Source: Oryzias latipes
Lineage: Eukaryota; Chordata; Actinopteri; Beloniformes; Adrianichthyidae
DNA: 64,000 bases
NCBI RefSeq assembly: GCF_002234675.1
Contig: NC_019876.2
Coordinates: forward strand, 12,521,245-12,585,244
Direction of reading: 5' to 3'
Shown here: positions 39,077 to 51,073 of the stretch, one piece after another
Layout: each line of letters opens with the position of its first letter
Numbering within the stretch: the first letter of the stretch is position 1
The notes under the pieces: generated by a model
What the model saw: the letters and a program-made list of their open reading frames with translations, nothing else
What the model was told of the DNA's origin: nothing
Database searches by the model: none
Program-made: the position numbers and the translations under genes

Positions 39077-39087
39077 TTTTGGTTTTT
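39077..39087 (+). terminator. Pol III terminator of tRNA-iMet
   Basis: TTTT and TTTTT runs begin 4 and 10 bases after the tRNA end. Confidence 0.9.
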
Positions 39088-39403
39088 GTTTAACCCTCAC
39101 AACACAGCGCCTGATGGAGACTTAAGTCATTAGATACGGTTAACTAAAAATTTAAATAATCAACAGTTAGAAGAAAAGTATATATTTTTTTAATTTTGGT
39201 ATATTTAAAACATCTGGATCAATGAAACAACATACTTTAAGGCTGATCAGGCCATGTTAAGAATACAAAGTTGATGGTACAAAGTCCTGATTGTTCCAGG
39301 AGAATAAAAAGAAGCTTATATAGCATTGGGCAGGAAAAGAAAACCATGGGGGGAACTTCCTCGGCCTTGTAGTTTAAGTTTAGTCTAGACCGCTTTCTTT
39401 TAT

Positions 39404-39490
39404 CTATTGTCTGGGTATGTCCAAGGCGTATTTCTTTGCATATTCGAGCAGCTTCCTTGATGCAGGACACGTTTGTTTTCCTGTCGTTGC
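39404..39490 (-). CDS. possible terminal exon of an unidentified minus-strand gene
   Basis: After a good acceptor (CTTGTTTTTAG|) the minus strand is open for 28 codons and ends in TAG. The predicted end ATTGKQTCPASRKLLEYAK, continuing KYALDIPRQ, looks protein-like: Lys-rich and helical, unlike the biased translations around it. An ATTAAA lies at about 39,189-39,194 on the same strand. Upstream exons would have to lie between it and the snx15 start or inside snx15; none was recognised. It could be the last exon of a small gene sharing the snx15 promoter region, a pseudogene fragment, or chance. Family not recognised. Confidence 0.3.
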   Translation of the reverse strand, partial: ATTGKQTCPASRKLLEYAKKYALDIPRQ

Positions 39491-39929
39491 CTAAAAACAA
39501 GAACACAGGCTTACTTACACAAACATACGAAAACAACGTGCATTTTTCATCTTCCTTTAGCTTTTTTCAGTATTTTTAAATTTCTGGCTCAATACCATCC
39601 CCTACAGGATTGTAACCCTCACTATACATGTTGAGTTCACGAAAGTGATGTTCTTTTTAAGTAAATTAAACCATGGTTAAGTTGAAAAGTCAGCATAAAA
39701 TACAGTGAAATTATTTCATATTTATGAGAAAAATTAAAACCTCTCAGCGAAAAGGATTACTCGGAGAAGAAAAAAAGTAAATTTATTAGAATAGTACATT
39801 TAATATAAACATAGCAAATAAGAAATATCGTGGGTTATCAATGGTAAAAACGTGTTTCCAAATATTTAAAAAACACAAAATACATAGAATAAATGTTAAG
39901 CTTTCAAAAATTAAATAAAAGATATGTGT

Positions 39930-40102
39930 CGCGTTTTACGTACGTAATCACGCATGCGCGAACGTCACCAACCAGGAAGTTGTGAAAGAGGAGGTGCTGA
40001 AGAATCACAACAGAGCCGTTCAGCGCAGTGTTTTTGTGGATAGTTTTGCTTCGTTCATCTGCTTGTCTGATACTTTTTTTTTGGCTAGAACTCAGACAAA
40101 AC
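39930..40102 (+). promoter_or_regulatory. snx15: snx15 core promoter and 5' UTR
   Basis: Just upstream of the snx15 ATG a CpG-bearing patch holds GCATGCGC (39,952-39,959, NRF1-type palindrome), ACGTCA (39,962-39,967, CRE half-site) and CAGGAAGT (39,973-39,980, ETS-type). No TATA box. This combination is typical of TATA-less housekeeping promoters; the transcription start is probably within about 100 bp upstream of the ATG. Confidence 0.55.
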
Positions 40103-43100
40103 ATGTCAAAGAAACCAAAAGAAGAATATTATCGGTTCTTCGCTGTTAGCGAGCCTCGGACCCACGAGAAGGGTCACACGGAGTACAAAGTGACAGCCAG
40201 GGTCAGTGTCAATCATGCTCATCTTTAGCTGTCAAAGTTTTATTTTTTAAAGATATGTCCTTTGGCTATTTCTTTCTTTCTTTCTTTCCTAAGTAAGGTA
40301 ATTAGGCTACATACGTTGTTTTTATTTGCAAGTGTGTGGAATCAAAAAAGTGTTGACACAGTTAAAAGCAAGTTTGACTTCTTTTCAGTCAGTTTTTTTC
40401 TGTAGAGATGAAGCACAATGAACTTCTTCTGTGCGATTAAGCCAGGGGGGAGGAAACTTGTGATTCTTTTCATGATCTCCCCATGACCACACTAATCCTC
40501 CTGTGCTCGACAAGTATGCTTTGAAAATCAGTCTAATTAAAAATTTGACTTTGAAAAAAAAAATCGGCCTTTTTTTACCCGCCACCGATTGTATTAAAAA
40601 CTCCAGCTCTTTACGAAAAAATGATTTTTGAGCATGTAATAACGATTGAACCATCTTTTCTGGGGTTTGCAGTTTGTATCTAAAATTCATCCAGAGGATG
40701 TGAAGGAGGTGGCGGTGTGGAGGAGGTTCTCGGAGCTGAAGAAGCTCCACGGAGAGCTGGCGTTCACGCACAGGAACCTGTTTAGACGGCAGGAGGAGTT
40801 CCCCCCTTTTCCACGTGCGCAGGTTTTTGGTACGTTCTGCAACGATCACATCATTCATGATGGGCGTTAATAAAAATATCTGATATTTCAGCATCACTGG
40901 GAGCTGTAATCACCTCTTTTTCATTTTTACTTCTGTTGTTCCTGTTCTGCCTTTCGCTTTCTACATTACTCTTGATGGTGTGGCTTATTTTTGAATGCAT
41001 GGTTGCAACACAGAGGATCCTGTCCACAGTAGCCTTAAGAACTAATTTAAAGTCCCACCTCTTTTGATCTGTTTTGAAAGATTTCTCAGTGATCTTTTAA
41101 TTATGCTGTTTTGTAACGAAGTATATGAATACATTTTTCAAATGGCGTTTTTTTTTATCTACTCCTTATTTACAACAATTTGAATGAATACGTAGTCAGA
41201 AAAGCTTAACTTTCCTTATATATGTCCTCCATCATCTTAAAAATGCCAGAAGAATGTGTTAAAAAACACACAAAAAACAAAATTTCCATTAGAGTGGGTC
41301 TTTAAACATTCAGCTGGAATTATTTGGTTGCATTTTGGGGCCATTATGAAAACTATGAGGCAGAATTAAACTCAGTTAAAGAAATCGAGCTGCAAAACTG
41401 GCAATGCCTTTTTTTTTTTAAATATGTTTTTTAAATCAAATATCACATATCAGGAAAAGAACAAAAAAAATAGATGTATAAAAAAAGGCTGTTGTTACTA
41501 TTTGTCTGCTTTGCCACGGCAACAACAGCCATGCTTCTTTGCCGTAGATGTAAATACCCAGAAGTTGTAATAATTGAATATTCTTTTACTTTTTTCAACA
41601 TGCAGTAGTAAAGTGTAGCTTGTGATTTCTACTTCAGGGAGGTTTGATGAGGCTGTGATTGAGGAGAGGAGGAAGGCAGCCGAGGCCATGCTTCAGTTCA
41701 CCACCAGCATCCCTGCGCTCTACAACAGCCCGCAGCTCAAGGACTTCTTCAGAGTGAGGACACAGATTCACACTTTCACTGTCTCATATCCCCCTCCTCC
41801 TCCTCATTTCTCTTCCTTCATTTTTCTTCCCTCAGGGGGGTGAAGTCACAAGGCCCCTTGATCCCTCCCCTCTGTTCTCGGCCGGGGCTCTGCCTCCCCC
41901 TCTAATTCCCCTGCCCAAGCGGAGGGCTTCGGATTGTGACCCGGCTGAAGAGGAAGAGGGCAGGGAGGCCCCCACTTTACCCCAAGATTTGGGCACCAAC
42001 TTGAGCTTAGAGTTGGGGGAGCCGGAGGTGGCAGCCGAGGCGTACGTTGAGGTCGGAGGAACTCCCAGAGGAGAAGAGGAACTTAGTGATCTGGAAGAGC
42101 GAGGTACGAGACTTTAAACGTTATTTATTTACTATTTTTGGTAGATTTTTGTTCTCATCTTCTGTCCGTTTGTCCAGCTGCTTCTCCTGAAATATCTTCA
42201 CCAAGACGCCACCAACCAGACGGGACCCACGAGGAGTTCGATTCCCTGTTTGACTCAGAGGCAGAGGAGAAAGTCCCATCTCCAAAGGAAGAGGGCCCCC
42301 CGCCTCTGTCTGATAACGACTTGGCGGTTTTTGATCCCTGCTACACACAAGGTCAAAAACACAACACCTCTGGGCAAAACTTGAATGCTTTTATGAATGA
42401 AAATAAGCATAAACAGGAAGTCCTGATTATCTTCTAGCTTCCCAAATCCAAGCTTTTATTTGTTAGGCTTCAGCTTTGCTAAATATTTGGGTTTTTTGTC
42501 GCCGTTTTGCATTAATCTACTTTAAAAAACGGAGTCAACATTAGCTCCAAAACTTCAAAATGTCATTAAATTAGATTTATTTATTTTCCATTAAAAAATT
42601 CACCTTTAGTATCAGCTACAATTTTAAACTTCCCATCTTATCGCCTCCTAACTCCTTGAGCATCAATGGAAAGCTACTGGAAGAATTTAGTCGATTTTCA
42701 GAGGTGCTAGCACGGGGAGCCTCCATAAGTGGCGTTCTCCTGTTGCCCACACATTTGCCACCCAAATATTGTAAAAGAAATGAATACATGAATGTAATAC
42801 TGGCTCAAGTTGAACAAAATGATACAGCAGATGATACAAAACAGATTAGGAATGTGGACCTCAGTTGCCAAGGAAATCCCAAAATGTGCTGTCACTTAAA
42901 ATGACACAGACCGGTTCGTCACCGCCAGGCGACCAAAAGATAAAATGGTTTTTTTTTATGGAGATTTAACCAACAGAGATGCTGCCATTAAAAAACAACA
43001 ACATGCAGCTCTGACCGGGGTGGCAGAGGCAGAGGGGGAAAATAAAGCCGGGGAAATGGGGACGGGTATCACTTATGGGTCATACAACACGGCTCGCTGC

Positions 43101-46100
43101 TTTAATTCAAAACTAATAGTCTTATTAATATGATTTTTTAGATCAGTGTTTTAATTTTATTCAAGAAGTTTTACAAAGAAAAATAACCTATTTGTTAATT
43201 TGAGGTCCCATACAGTTTTTTTAATCAGAACTGCAATATTTCACATCCCTGTGCCTTTAATTTACAAATTGGATTCAAACATTGGCTGCATGGTGGCGTA
43301 GTGGATAGCCCTCTCGCCCCTGGTTTAAGTTTGCAAGCTCTCTACATGTGCAGGTTTTTTCCGGGCACTTCTGCTTCTTCCCACAGACCAAAAACATGCT
43401 TTATAGGTCATTTGGTGAATTGAAATCGTCTCTAGGTGTGCATGTGTGCATTGTCCCGGCTACCAACAGTAACCAGGACAGGCTCCAGCAACCCCATGAT
43501 CCCAAAAGGGCTATAGCGGGTTAAGATGATGGAGGGATTTTACATTTTGAATAAGCACTTGAAGGAATCCCTTCTTTTCTATTCCAGAAGCAACGGGCTT
43601 CTCCTCCGATCACTCAGAGCTGCTCTCCCTGCTCCCCTCCAGTCTGAATGGGGGGGACGTGGGATACCTGAACCAAGCAGCCAAGGAGCTGAAGGCCGCC
43701 ATGGAGAGGGAGAAGGAGGGAGAGTTCAGCTCTGCCATTCGGGGTTACAGGACGGCTGTGGATATCCTGATCACTGGAGTGCAAGGTATGGTGAAATATT
43801 TATGGATTGTGCATACAGTATCCCAAAGCTTTTATTTAATCTTTTTAAATATATTTTACTTTTAATTTACAGATATTATATACAAAAACATAAAAAATAA
43901 ATTGGGAAGCTAACAAAGCAACATTTCCTAGTTCCATCATTTTATCTTGCAAGGTTTATGATGCACATTAGGACTCAAGAGTCATGTGATGAAGCTAAGG
44001 ACCCATGTTTCTGTTGTTTTTAACATGTTCTTGGAGCATTTTTCTATTATAGATATTAGGAGAATTAAGCTTAAAACAGCATCTCTGAGTATTTCTTTAT
44101 TCAAATTGTTGTAAATCAGGAGCAGACAAAAAATGCAGTTTGAAAAAGATTGAAGTTTTGGCGTAAAAAACATGCACTGAGCGGTGCCACAAGCTGCCTG
44201 CTCTGCTCCATTCTGATTCATCCAATAGACGACTGGATCCATGGAATGTGGGGTTAGGGGTTTGAGGGGCTGGAAGCCAGCGAAAGAGTATGTAAACAGA
44301 GAGCTCTCAGCAGCAGGGAGGGGAAGGGGGTGGGGGTTTCTCTGCACCAACTGTCCCGCTATCAACTTAGAGGCGAATTTTAACGAAGTTCTGCCGCTCT
44401 GCAGAAACTGTCCAAAGAAAACGACAAGTTTTAGGACACACAACTTTAGGCCAAAGAATAAAAATGTGGTATTTTTGAATTAAATCAACAGAGTTTAGAT
44501 TATTTGTATTGAAGGATACTTAAGTAAATTTAGTTAGATAACCTTCCTGTTACTGTGCTGTAAATTTCCGCTGTATCCAAATTTGACATGCAGGAGCTGC
44601 TTATCTGAAATGATCCATAGGCTATTTTTGTTCCTCAATGCAACTGTTTCCTCTGTGGAAGTAACATGGCGTAAAGGTATTGCTATGGTCCAGTTAGGAT
44701 TGTTTGTGGATTTGCTCCAGAGCAGCTGCACAAATGCATTTGCTGCTGTTATTGTTTCCACATGGGGGAGCATGTTTCAGCGGACTGGCATCCACAGAAT
44801 GAAGTGTCCCCACGCAGGATCCGGTCAGCGGACGAGTCCGTCGGGTCTGTGGCAGAAAGGCTTCAGGCTCCCTGTCTGAGGGGGACGGTTACACAAACGC
44901 AGAGGACAGGCACTAGTGGATCCATCCTATGACACATTCTTATTAGCTTGCAGCCACTCTTCCCCTTTCCTTACTCTAAAGTTAAGATTTGAGTATCAAG
45001 CAAAATGCATATGGAGTAACATCTCTTTGATCATCTTTATTTGACATTTGTAAAGCTCTTTAGAAAATAGATCAAATCAGGTGCAATAATTGATTGAGCT
45101 AAAGAAAAGTGGTGGAATAATGTAGGATTCTGGATCTATTCAATGCTTAATGATCTAAACAAATGTGTATTTGTGAGTTGTAGCACTACATGATTAGCAG
45201 GTGACCCTATTGAGAGGGTTGTGAGTAAAATCAAAAATGAAGATTCTGTTTATCCTCAGTTTCCTGCGGCTCAAATTAAATAAATAGATCAAGTGTGCTG
45301 CAGGTCAGATATGACGCCGGATGATAACTGCGTGGAAAAAAAACCCCAATGACTTTTAGAAAAAGCAGTTTTTAATGGGATTCTTGGTTTTAAACCAAAC
45401 CGAATATTACACCGTTAAACCGTTTCTTCGAGAAAGTGAATCATTGTATCACTTTTGAATACAGGTATGTTTACGTTACAAGTGACAAACGCGTTGATTG
45501 ATTGATTATTTTATTACAATATCTTAGGCTTAGTATGAGCCAACTTAAATGTTTTTTTTATTGTTACTTTCTTTTTAGCAAATAAAAAAAAAGAAAGTTT
45601 TCTGAATTTCTTTGAAGCAGGGAGGGGAAGGGGGTGGGGGTTTGAAGATAAAAACGTTGATGGTTTATTAAAAAAATACATTTATTTGGCAAAAATTGTT
45701 CCAACGCAATGCATTGTGGTCTATATTTGACAATCTAGTGAGCATCGATGCACACTGGTTTTTTGCAGAGACTTCTGGGAAATTTGTAGGGCACTCAATT
45801 TTGGAATTGTAGATTCAGACACCACTGCAAAATGGCAAATGCACTATATAGTGCACTATATGGTGAGTAGTGAAGGTATTCGGACACAACCCCTAGTTGT
45901 TGGATTTTTTGTGCTAAAATGATCTTCAACATTGGTCAAGGGGAAACTTTAAACATCATTTATTTGTTCTCCAGTTTCTAAACTTTCCCAAAAACATATC
46001 CTCTGCTTGGCTTTTATCAGGAGGGGACTGTCTCCACGCAGCGTGAGTTTGGCATTCTGCCCTCCTGCTGTCAGATCTAATTTTAGAAGCATAAAATTAA

Positions 46101-46643
46101 ATTTTGACGTCACATGTTCTTCATTGGAGCCACACAGAGCAATCTAAGGTGCCGACTGCAAAAACAGAATTTAAAAAAAGCAAAAGACCCTTGTTTCAAG
46201 GAAATTGTCTGTCTTGCAAGAGAAATAATCCTTTTAGGAAAGTTTTTAAATTAAAAAATAATCTTAGTTTAAAATAGTGACTAGATTTTAAAAAAGAATT
46301 CCTGGTGAGACATTTTTGTTTTACCACATTGGCAGATTTTGTGGCTTATTAAAAGAAAATCTTACAAATTTTAGGAATTTTTGACATATTTCTAAAAGGC
46401 CTGTTTTGGCAGAGCTCCGGTCTCTTCAGGGTTCCGAAATGCTTTTGTTTCCAACTTATTTATAACATGATAGAAAGATTACATTTGTATTCTTTTTGAC
46501 TTTGTGCAGGAGAACTGGATCCAGCTCGCAGGGAGTCGGTGATGAGGAGGACGGCTCAGTACCTGAAGCACGCCGAGATGCTGGTTGACCAGCACTCCTC
46601 GACCACTCCCACACCTTCAGACACTCATGCACAGGACCCGTAG
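40103..46643 (+). CDS. snx15: sorting nexin-15, complete
   Basis: PX- and MIT-domain protein that binds endosomal phosphoinositides and acts in endosome-to-trans-Golgi and receptor trafficking. Seven coding exons join in frame: 40103-40201, 40673-40829, 41638-41753, 41836-42103, 42178-42351, 43588-43785, 46510-46643 (1,146 nt, 381 residues; human SNX15 has 342). The PX domain spans about 8-124: YYRFFAVSEPRTHEKGHTEY, then VWRRFSELKKLHGEL with the lipid-binding RRFSELKKLH core, FPPFPRAQVFG, and IEERRKAAEAML. A Pro/Glu-rich linker follows; it contains FDSLFDSEAEEK. The C-terminal MIT domain lies at about 297-370: YLNQAAKELKAAMEREKEG, then QYLKHAEMLVDQH. All introns are GT-AG and the last one is 2.7 kb. 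The longer linker accounts for most of the extra length. Confidence 0.95.
41047..41304 (+). mobile_element. miniature element in snx15 intron 2
   Basis: About 258 bp between TAAAGTCCCACCTC and GAGTGGGTCTTTA, an imperfect TIR like that of the 'KWMHQNG' family. The internal part is reduced and lacks the peptide-coding stretch, so it looks like a deletion derivative. Confidence 0.5.
43284..43530 (+). repeat. SINE-like interspersed repeat in snx15 intron 5
   Basis: Begins GGCTGCATGGTGGCGTAGTGG, whose TGGCGTAGTGG resembles a tRNA box A. It continues through CCCACAGACCAAAAACATGC and CAGGACAGGCTCCAGCAACC to a TATAGCGGGTTAAG end. This arrangement is widespread in fish genomes; the copy is diverged. 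Confidence 0.6.
43990..44480 (-). mobile_element. 'KWMHQNG' miniature element in snx15 intron 6
   Basis: Shares TTTTTAACATGTTCTTGGAGC and GAGTATTTCTTTATTC with the 7.9-kb copy. The minus strand reads MDPVVYWMNQNGAEQAACG, a diverged form of the family peptide. It includes a four-run G-tract at 44,316-44,336. Confidence 0.6.
45740..45893 (+). repeat. GCACTATATAGTGC repeat, copy 2
   Basis: Contains GCACTATATAGTGCACTATA and ends ATTCGGACACAACC, like the copy at 9,905-10,016. Inside snx15 intron 6. Confidence 0.5.
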
Positions 46644-46984
46644 ACACACATAGGCCCGGACCAGAGGAGGAGACGCTCAGGGTGGTGGCGTTCGTGCCAC
46701 ACTTACACACCACAATGCACACTAAAGTTAGACGGCACACACTCGATCATCAGTCTGAGATCCGGTCCTGAAGACACTCCCGTGCGGCATGAGTGACTGA
46801 TCCACGCGGCACAGAGGGACACTCCTGAGGACCACACTGGACCACCACAGCCTTAAAGAAAAAAATGTGAAGCTTTACTGATGTGACCATTTTAAACTGA
46901 CCTATTAAGAATCCCTCTGTTTTTATCTTGATTACAGTCATGTCTGTATACATTAGTGGTTTGCATTTTGCACAATGTTTTGTA

Positions 46985-46990
46985 AATAAA
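46985..46990 (+). terminator. snx15: snx15 polyadenylation signal
   Basis: AATAAA in TTTTGTAAATAAAATTG, about 340 bp after the snx15 stop codon: the first clear signal downstream. Confidence 0.65.
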
Positions 46991-47237
46991 ATTGATTTAA
47001 ATTCACCTTAAGAACGCGTGTTCCATCTCCATGGGCTCTAAAATACTGACTAGATGTGCACCAAAGTTAGATCCCTGCAAATGTTGTGAAAGGGATACTT
47101 TGGGCCTTGTAGGTTGATGTGCAGGCACTGTCAGACCTCTTTGTCATGTTTAGATAGGATCCGAGTGTCAAAGTAACATCCAGGTGACTGTAAAGAGAGC
47201 AGGATATCCCAGCAGACAAGGAAAGCAGTGCCACACC

Positions 47238-47543
47238 AATGAAAATGATTTTTTTTAACATGTTCTTGAGGCATTTGTCTGATGATGGAGGAAATATATT
47301 ATGAAAATTAAGATGAAAACAGCATTTCTGAGTATTTCTTTATTGTTGTGAATCAGGAGCAGGCAAAAAAAAAAGACTTTTGATAAAGAGCCTATTTATC
47401 AAGCTCTTAGCAACGAGAAGGGGAAGGGGTTTCCCTGCGCCTCCACCACTCTGACGCAAATTTCTTATGAAGGTCAACATGAACGTCAAAGGTCAACTGG
47501 GAACATTTTTACTAAAATCATAAGATGATCGGAATGGGTCTTT
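47238..47543 (-). mobile_element. 'KWMHQNG'-family miniature element, short copy
   Basis: Begins with TTTTTTTTAACATGTTCTTG and ends GATCGGAATGGGTCTTTA. It is internally deleted and lacks the peptide stretch. Confidence 0.55.
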
Positions 47544-47669
47544 AATAGGGGTGTAATCATTTTAACAAGGATTCCATTTGATTCTATATTTGTGGTTGCC
47601 AATTTGATTAAAAAAAAATGTAAATGATAAAAAAAAAATTGTCATTTTCTAGGACATAGCAAGCCTGCC

Positions 47670-48090
47670 CCCACTTCCCTTCACCCATCTACAGCCACCA
47701 ACACCCCCAACCAACAAGTGGATGCATCAGAATGCAGCTGAGCAGGGAGCTTGTGACTCGCCAATTGCAGCTTCTGCGTCTGTAATGTATTGAGTGGGTC
47801 GTCCTAGTGACAGTTGGAGGCACTGCGGTTGCTAGGCAGCATGCAGACTTTGAGCCGACAGTAGTAAGTGTCTCTCTTGTTTTAAAGTCCAGTTAAAAGT
47901 CACAAAAGTGTCAAGATTTTTGGAAGTTTCCCGTTGCAAGATGCAGCAGCATCACAACTGCAATCTTTTTCAAACAGCATGTTTTTTATGCTCCTGATTC
48001 ACAGAAATTCAATTTTTAGCATAATTTTCTTTCTATACGTCTACTATCATGAGAAAAAAATGACAAAAGAGCATGTTAACAACACCAAAA
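47670..48090 (+). mobile_element. 'KWMHQNG'-family miniature element, inverted copy
   Basis: Plus strand reads KWMHQNAAEQGAC at about 47,718-47,756 and ends with GAGCATGTTAACAACACC, the inverted family end. Left boundary uncertain. Confidence 0.55.
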
Positions 48091-48817
48091 TCACTATTTT
48101 TGTCAAAGTTGGTTTTTTATTTCACTATTTTACTTAAGCTGAAGGGCTTGGAGAAGTCCATAAAATGTTTTTTTTAAAGGTTTTGATTGTAAAAACGACT
48201 TGAATGCAGCATCCAAATGAAGTTTCCTATGTGTTTAGTTTCAGCAGGCAATTTAAAAAACAACAGGAAAAGAAAGAATGGAGCCACGTTTATAGTGAGC
48301 ACTGAAGTCTCTCCCACACTCTTTGAGGAGGTTAAGACTGCAGAGCAATGGCCCACTGAAATCAGTTGGTTAGTTATGAATGAACAATTTGTTTTGTATT
48401 TAAACACTTACTGAGAAAAAATTTTTAACATTAAAAATTGATCATAACTGATTTTCACAGTCAAAAACATTGCTTCAAACCAACTTTTATACCTTTTTTT
48501 AGTAATATTTTAAAATCTGCAGTCTTAAATAAATAAATAAAACTGTACTCATTATTTAGCAGAGTTTTTTTAAACTACAGAGCTGAGTTCATTTTGGTTA
48601 ATAAAGCATCTAAATACAATATTAAGATCCAAACTGCAGAACTCCATTTGCAATTTACGACATCACCTATAGGAGGCGCTGTTGGCCCTAGGATGACAAA
48701 AGTTCCTCCAAAGTCCCTTGAAGACTTTGATGTAAGGTAGATATAACAGTTAGGGAAAGGTAAGGTGAATAAAAGAGTCAGTCAAAGGATCAAATGAAAA
48801 CAGCTGCTTCATGTTTT
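48091..48817. other. intergenic stretch, nothing recognised
   Basis: AT-rich sequence without supportable genes or repeat termini. Confidence 0.5.
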
Positions 48818-49060
48818 ACACTGAACAAAAATGTAACACTTTTAATTTTGCTCCAATTTGTCATGAGATGAACTCAAAGATCTGAAACAATTTCTACCAA
48901 ATAACCGTATCTCTCAGATAATGGATCTGTCTAAATATCTGTGCTGGTGAGAACTTCTCCTTTGCTGAGATCCATTTCACCTCACAGGTATGCCATATCA
49001 AGATGCTGATTAGACAAATTATTGCACAGGTGTGCCTTAGACTGGCCACAATGAAACGAG
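48818..49060 (+). mobile_element. non-autonomous DNA transposon, copy 1 of inverted pair
   Basis: Begins ACACTGAACAAAAATGTAAC and contains TCATGAGATGAACTCAAAGA and CATATCAAGATGCTGATTAG. A diverged copy in inverse orientation lies at 51,074-51,300. This element type, starting CTGAACAAAAAT, is very common in fish; I do not assign a superfamily. Confidence 0.6.
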
Positions 49061-49094
49061 ACGTAGATAGAACAAAAAAGCTCTTTTGGATCAC

Positions 49095-49478
49095 ATCTCA
49101 ACCAGACTTTTAAAACACTCAACGGAGTCAAACTGTCGTTATGACAAAGGGTTCCAGAGACGAGGAGCGACAGCTTGATAGGAAAGGTCACTTCTAGTTT
49201 TATAGCGAATTTTGGGGTATTTGTAAAATATTTTAGTTGGAAGTCCTCTGGGACCTGGCCAAAGAGTAAAGGGGGTTTCAAGTTCAGCAATGTACACAGG
49301 AATTTGTCATTGTTAGGCTTAAAAAAAACTAGAAGCAAAATTTTAAAGTCAACTCTAAATTTAACTAGAAGGGTAGTGTAAAGAGGTCAATAAAGGAGTT
49401 ATATGCTTGTTTATTGGTTAAAACCTTTGCAGGAAGAGTTATGAATGAGTTGCAGATGTTTTAAAGAGCTTTTGGGTA
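49095..49478 (-). mobile_element. decayed L2-type LINE fragment
   Basis: Minus-strand translation, moving between frames, shows LPKSSLKHLQLIHNSS, then HITPLLTSLHYP, then RVDFKILLLVFFKP. These match the order of the C-terminal reverse-transcriptase part of L2/Rex-like LINEs (typically SLxRLQLVQNAA, HITPVLxSLHWLPV, RIDFKILLLxFK). Two frame changes and several stops show it is dead. Only this C-terminal part remains; the 5' part is missing. Confidence 0.7.
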
Positions 49479-49479
49479 A

Positions 49480-50860
49480 AATTAAAGCCGCAAGCGGCGT
49501 TGTAGGCACTACCCGCCCCGTCTTCCCGCCTCTACGCACCATCGCTGCGCCATCGCTGCCATCGCAGCACTGCTGCTCTCACCACCCACCTTTGATCAAG
49601 GCTAGTCAAAGCTGCATATGCTAATCATGCTTACTATGCTAGTTGTGCTGTTATTAAAAAAGCTAGCATTGCGATCACCACCGTCAAGTGACTCAGAAAA
49701 ACACATTGCTTAAGATGTTAATTATGCTAACTATACTAGTTATGCTAATGTGGCTAAAAGTGCTAGCTTTGCTATCTGCATCATCAACTGACACAGAAAA
49801 ACTCATTCCTTAAAATGCTAATCATGCTTACTATGTTTGTTGTGCTAAATTTTAAAAAGCTAGCATTGCGATCAGCATCAAGTGACTCAGAAAAACACAT
49901 TGCTTGAGATGCTAATTATGCTAACTATGCTAGTTTTGCTAATGTGGCTAAAAGTGCTAGCATTACAATCGGCATCATCAACTGACTCAGAAAAACACAT
50001 TGCTTAAAATGCTAATTAATAATAATTAGTTATACTAACTATGCTAGTTATGCTAATGTGGCTTAGCAACAGAGTTTTTTTGCTAACCACACCCTCATTC
50101 CTTATATGGGCATATCCAGTGTGTTTCAATGTGTTCAGTTCCAGACATGGATGCACACAGTAAATTTTCACAGTATTCCATTGAAAAACATTAGAGTTCT
50201 AACAGAAAGCCACTTTTGCTATCTCGCCACACGCACACCATTCAAAATCTGCAACTTCTAATTCAAACATTTTGTCCACAGTACATTGCTATGGATGCCT
50301 GAGAAGTTACGAGACGATCGCTAAAAATCCCTTGTATGAGTTTTCGTTTGTATCTGGTGCTAGGAGTGCTTTTTTTTCAAAATGCAAGATGGCGACCTTT
50401 TCCCAAGGTCAAACATCAATGACACTTCTGTGGTGTTTGTAGACTAGAGCTGGCAGCAAGTTTGTGCAATTTCGTGAAAATCGGTCAAACAAAATTGTAG
50501 TTTTCCCATATTGTGGAAAAATACAAAAATCGGCAATACTCAGAGTTCGCCACAAAATGGCCGCCGAGTCGTAGGACGTGTGGCCGTCACATAATGATTT
50601 CCGACTCTCCTGGGATATCCCCAACACGTGTGTTTTTGTTTCGTAACTGCATTGTGAAATAAAAAATTTTTGGCCCCATAAGCGATGGAAGATTCATTTT
50701 CAATTTATCCTAGGTGTGTGCACATTTTGGTGGCTTTTCCAGTATGTGGCGGGGGTCAAATTTTCACTGAATGGCGCCGAAATCTTTCCAACTGTAGAAA
50801 CAATATGGTCCTTGCGGTCAGTGACTGATGCTGCAGGTCAAAATTACAAAACTAAACGAG
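49480..50860. mobile_element. second Helitron-like repeat, distant relative of the 10-27 kb array
   Basis: Starts at ATTAAAGCCGCAAGCGGCG with a GCCGC/GCGGC stem (49,487-49,498). It then has about five degenerate copies of a GCTAACTATGCTAGTTATGC-like word set with AGCATCATCAACTGACTCA. It continues with GCTAACCACACCCTCATTCC, CAAAATGGCCGCC and CATAATGATTTCCGA. The last set occurs in the same order in the 10-27 kb array (GCTAACCACGCCCACATTCC, CAAAATGGCCGCC, CATAATAATTT), so the two loci share ancestry despite low identity. No protein is encoded. Confidence 0.6.
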
Positions 50861-51073
50861 AAATAAAAGCATGAATAATCCTCTCCAGGTCAGGTCAGAT
50901 AAGATGCTGTTTTGAATTTGCCACATCCTCAAGTGGTACGGGCAACTGTTAACTGTTAGTTTAATTCTTTCCAATGATAGGGGATGTTGCACTGCACGAG
51001 GCAAATGGGGTCACACCAGATGATGATGAGTTAACAGAGACCCCAGACTCTCCCAATAAAATAAAAGAGAACA

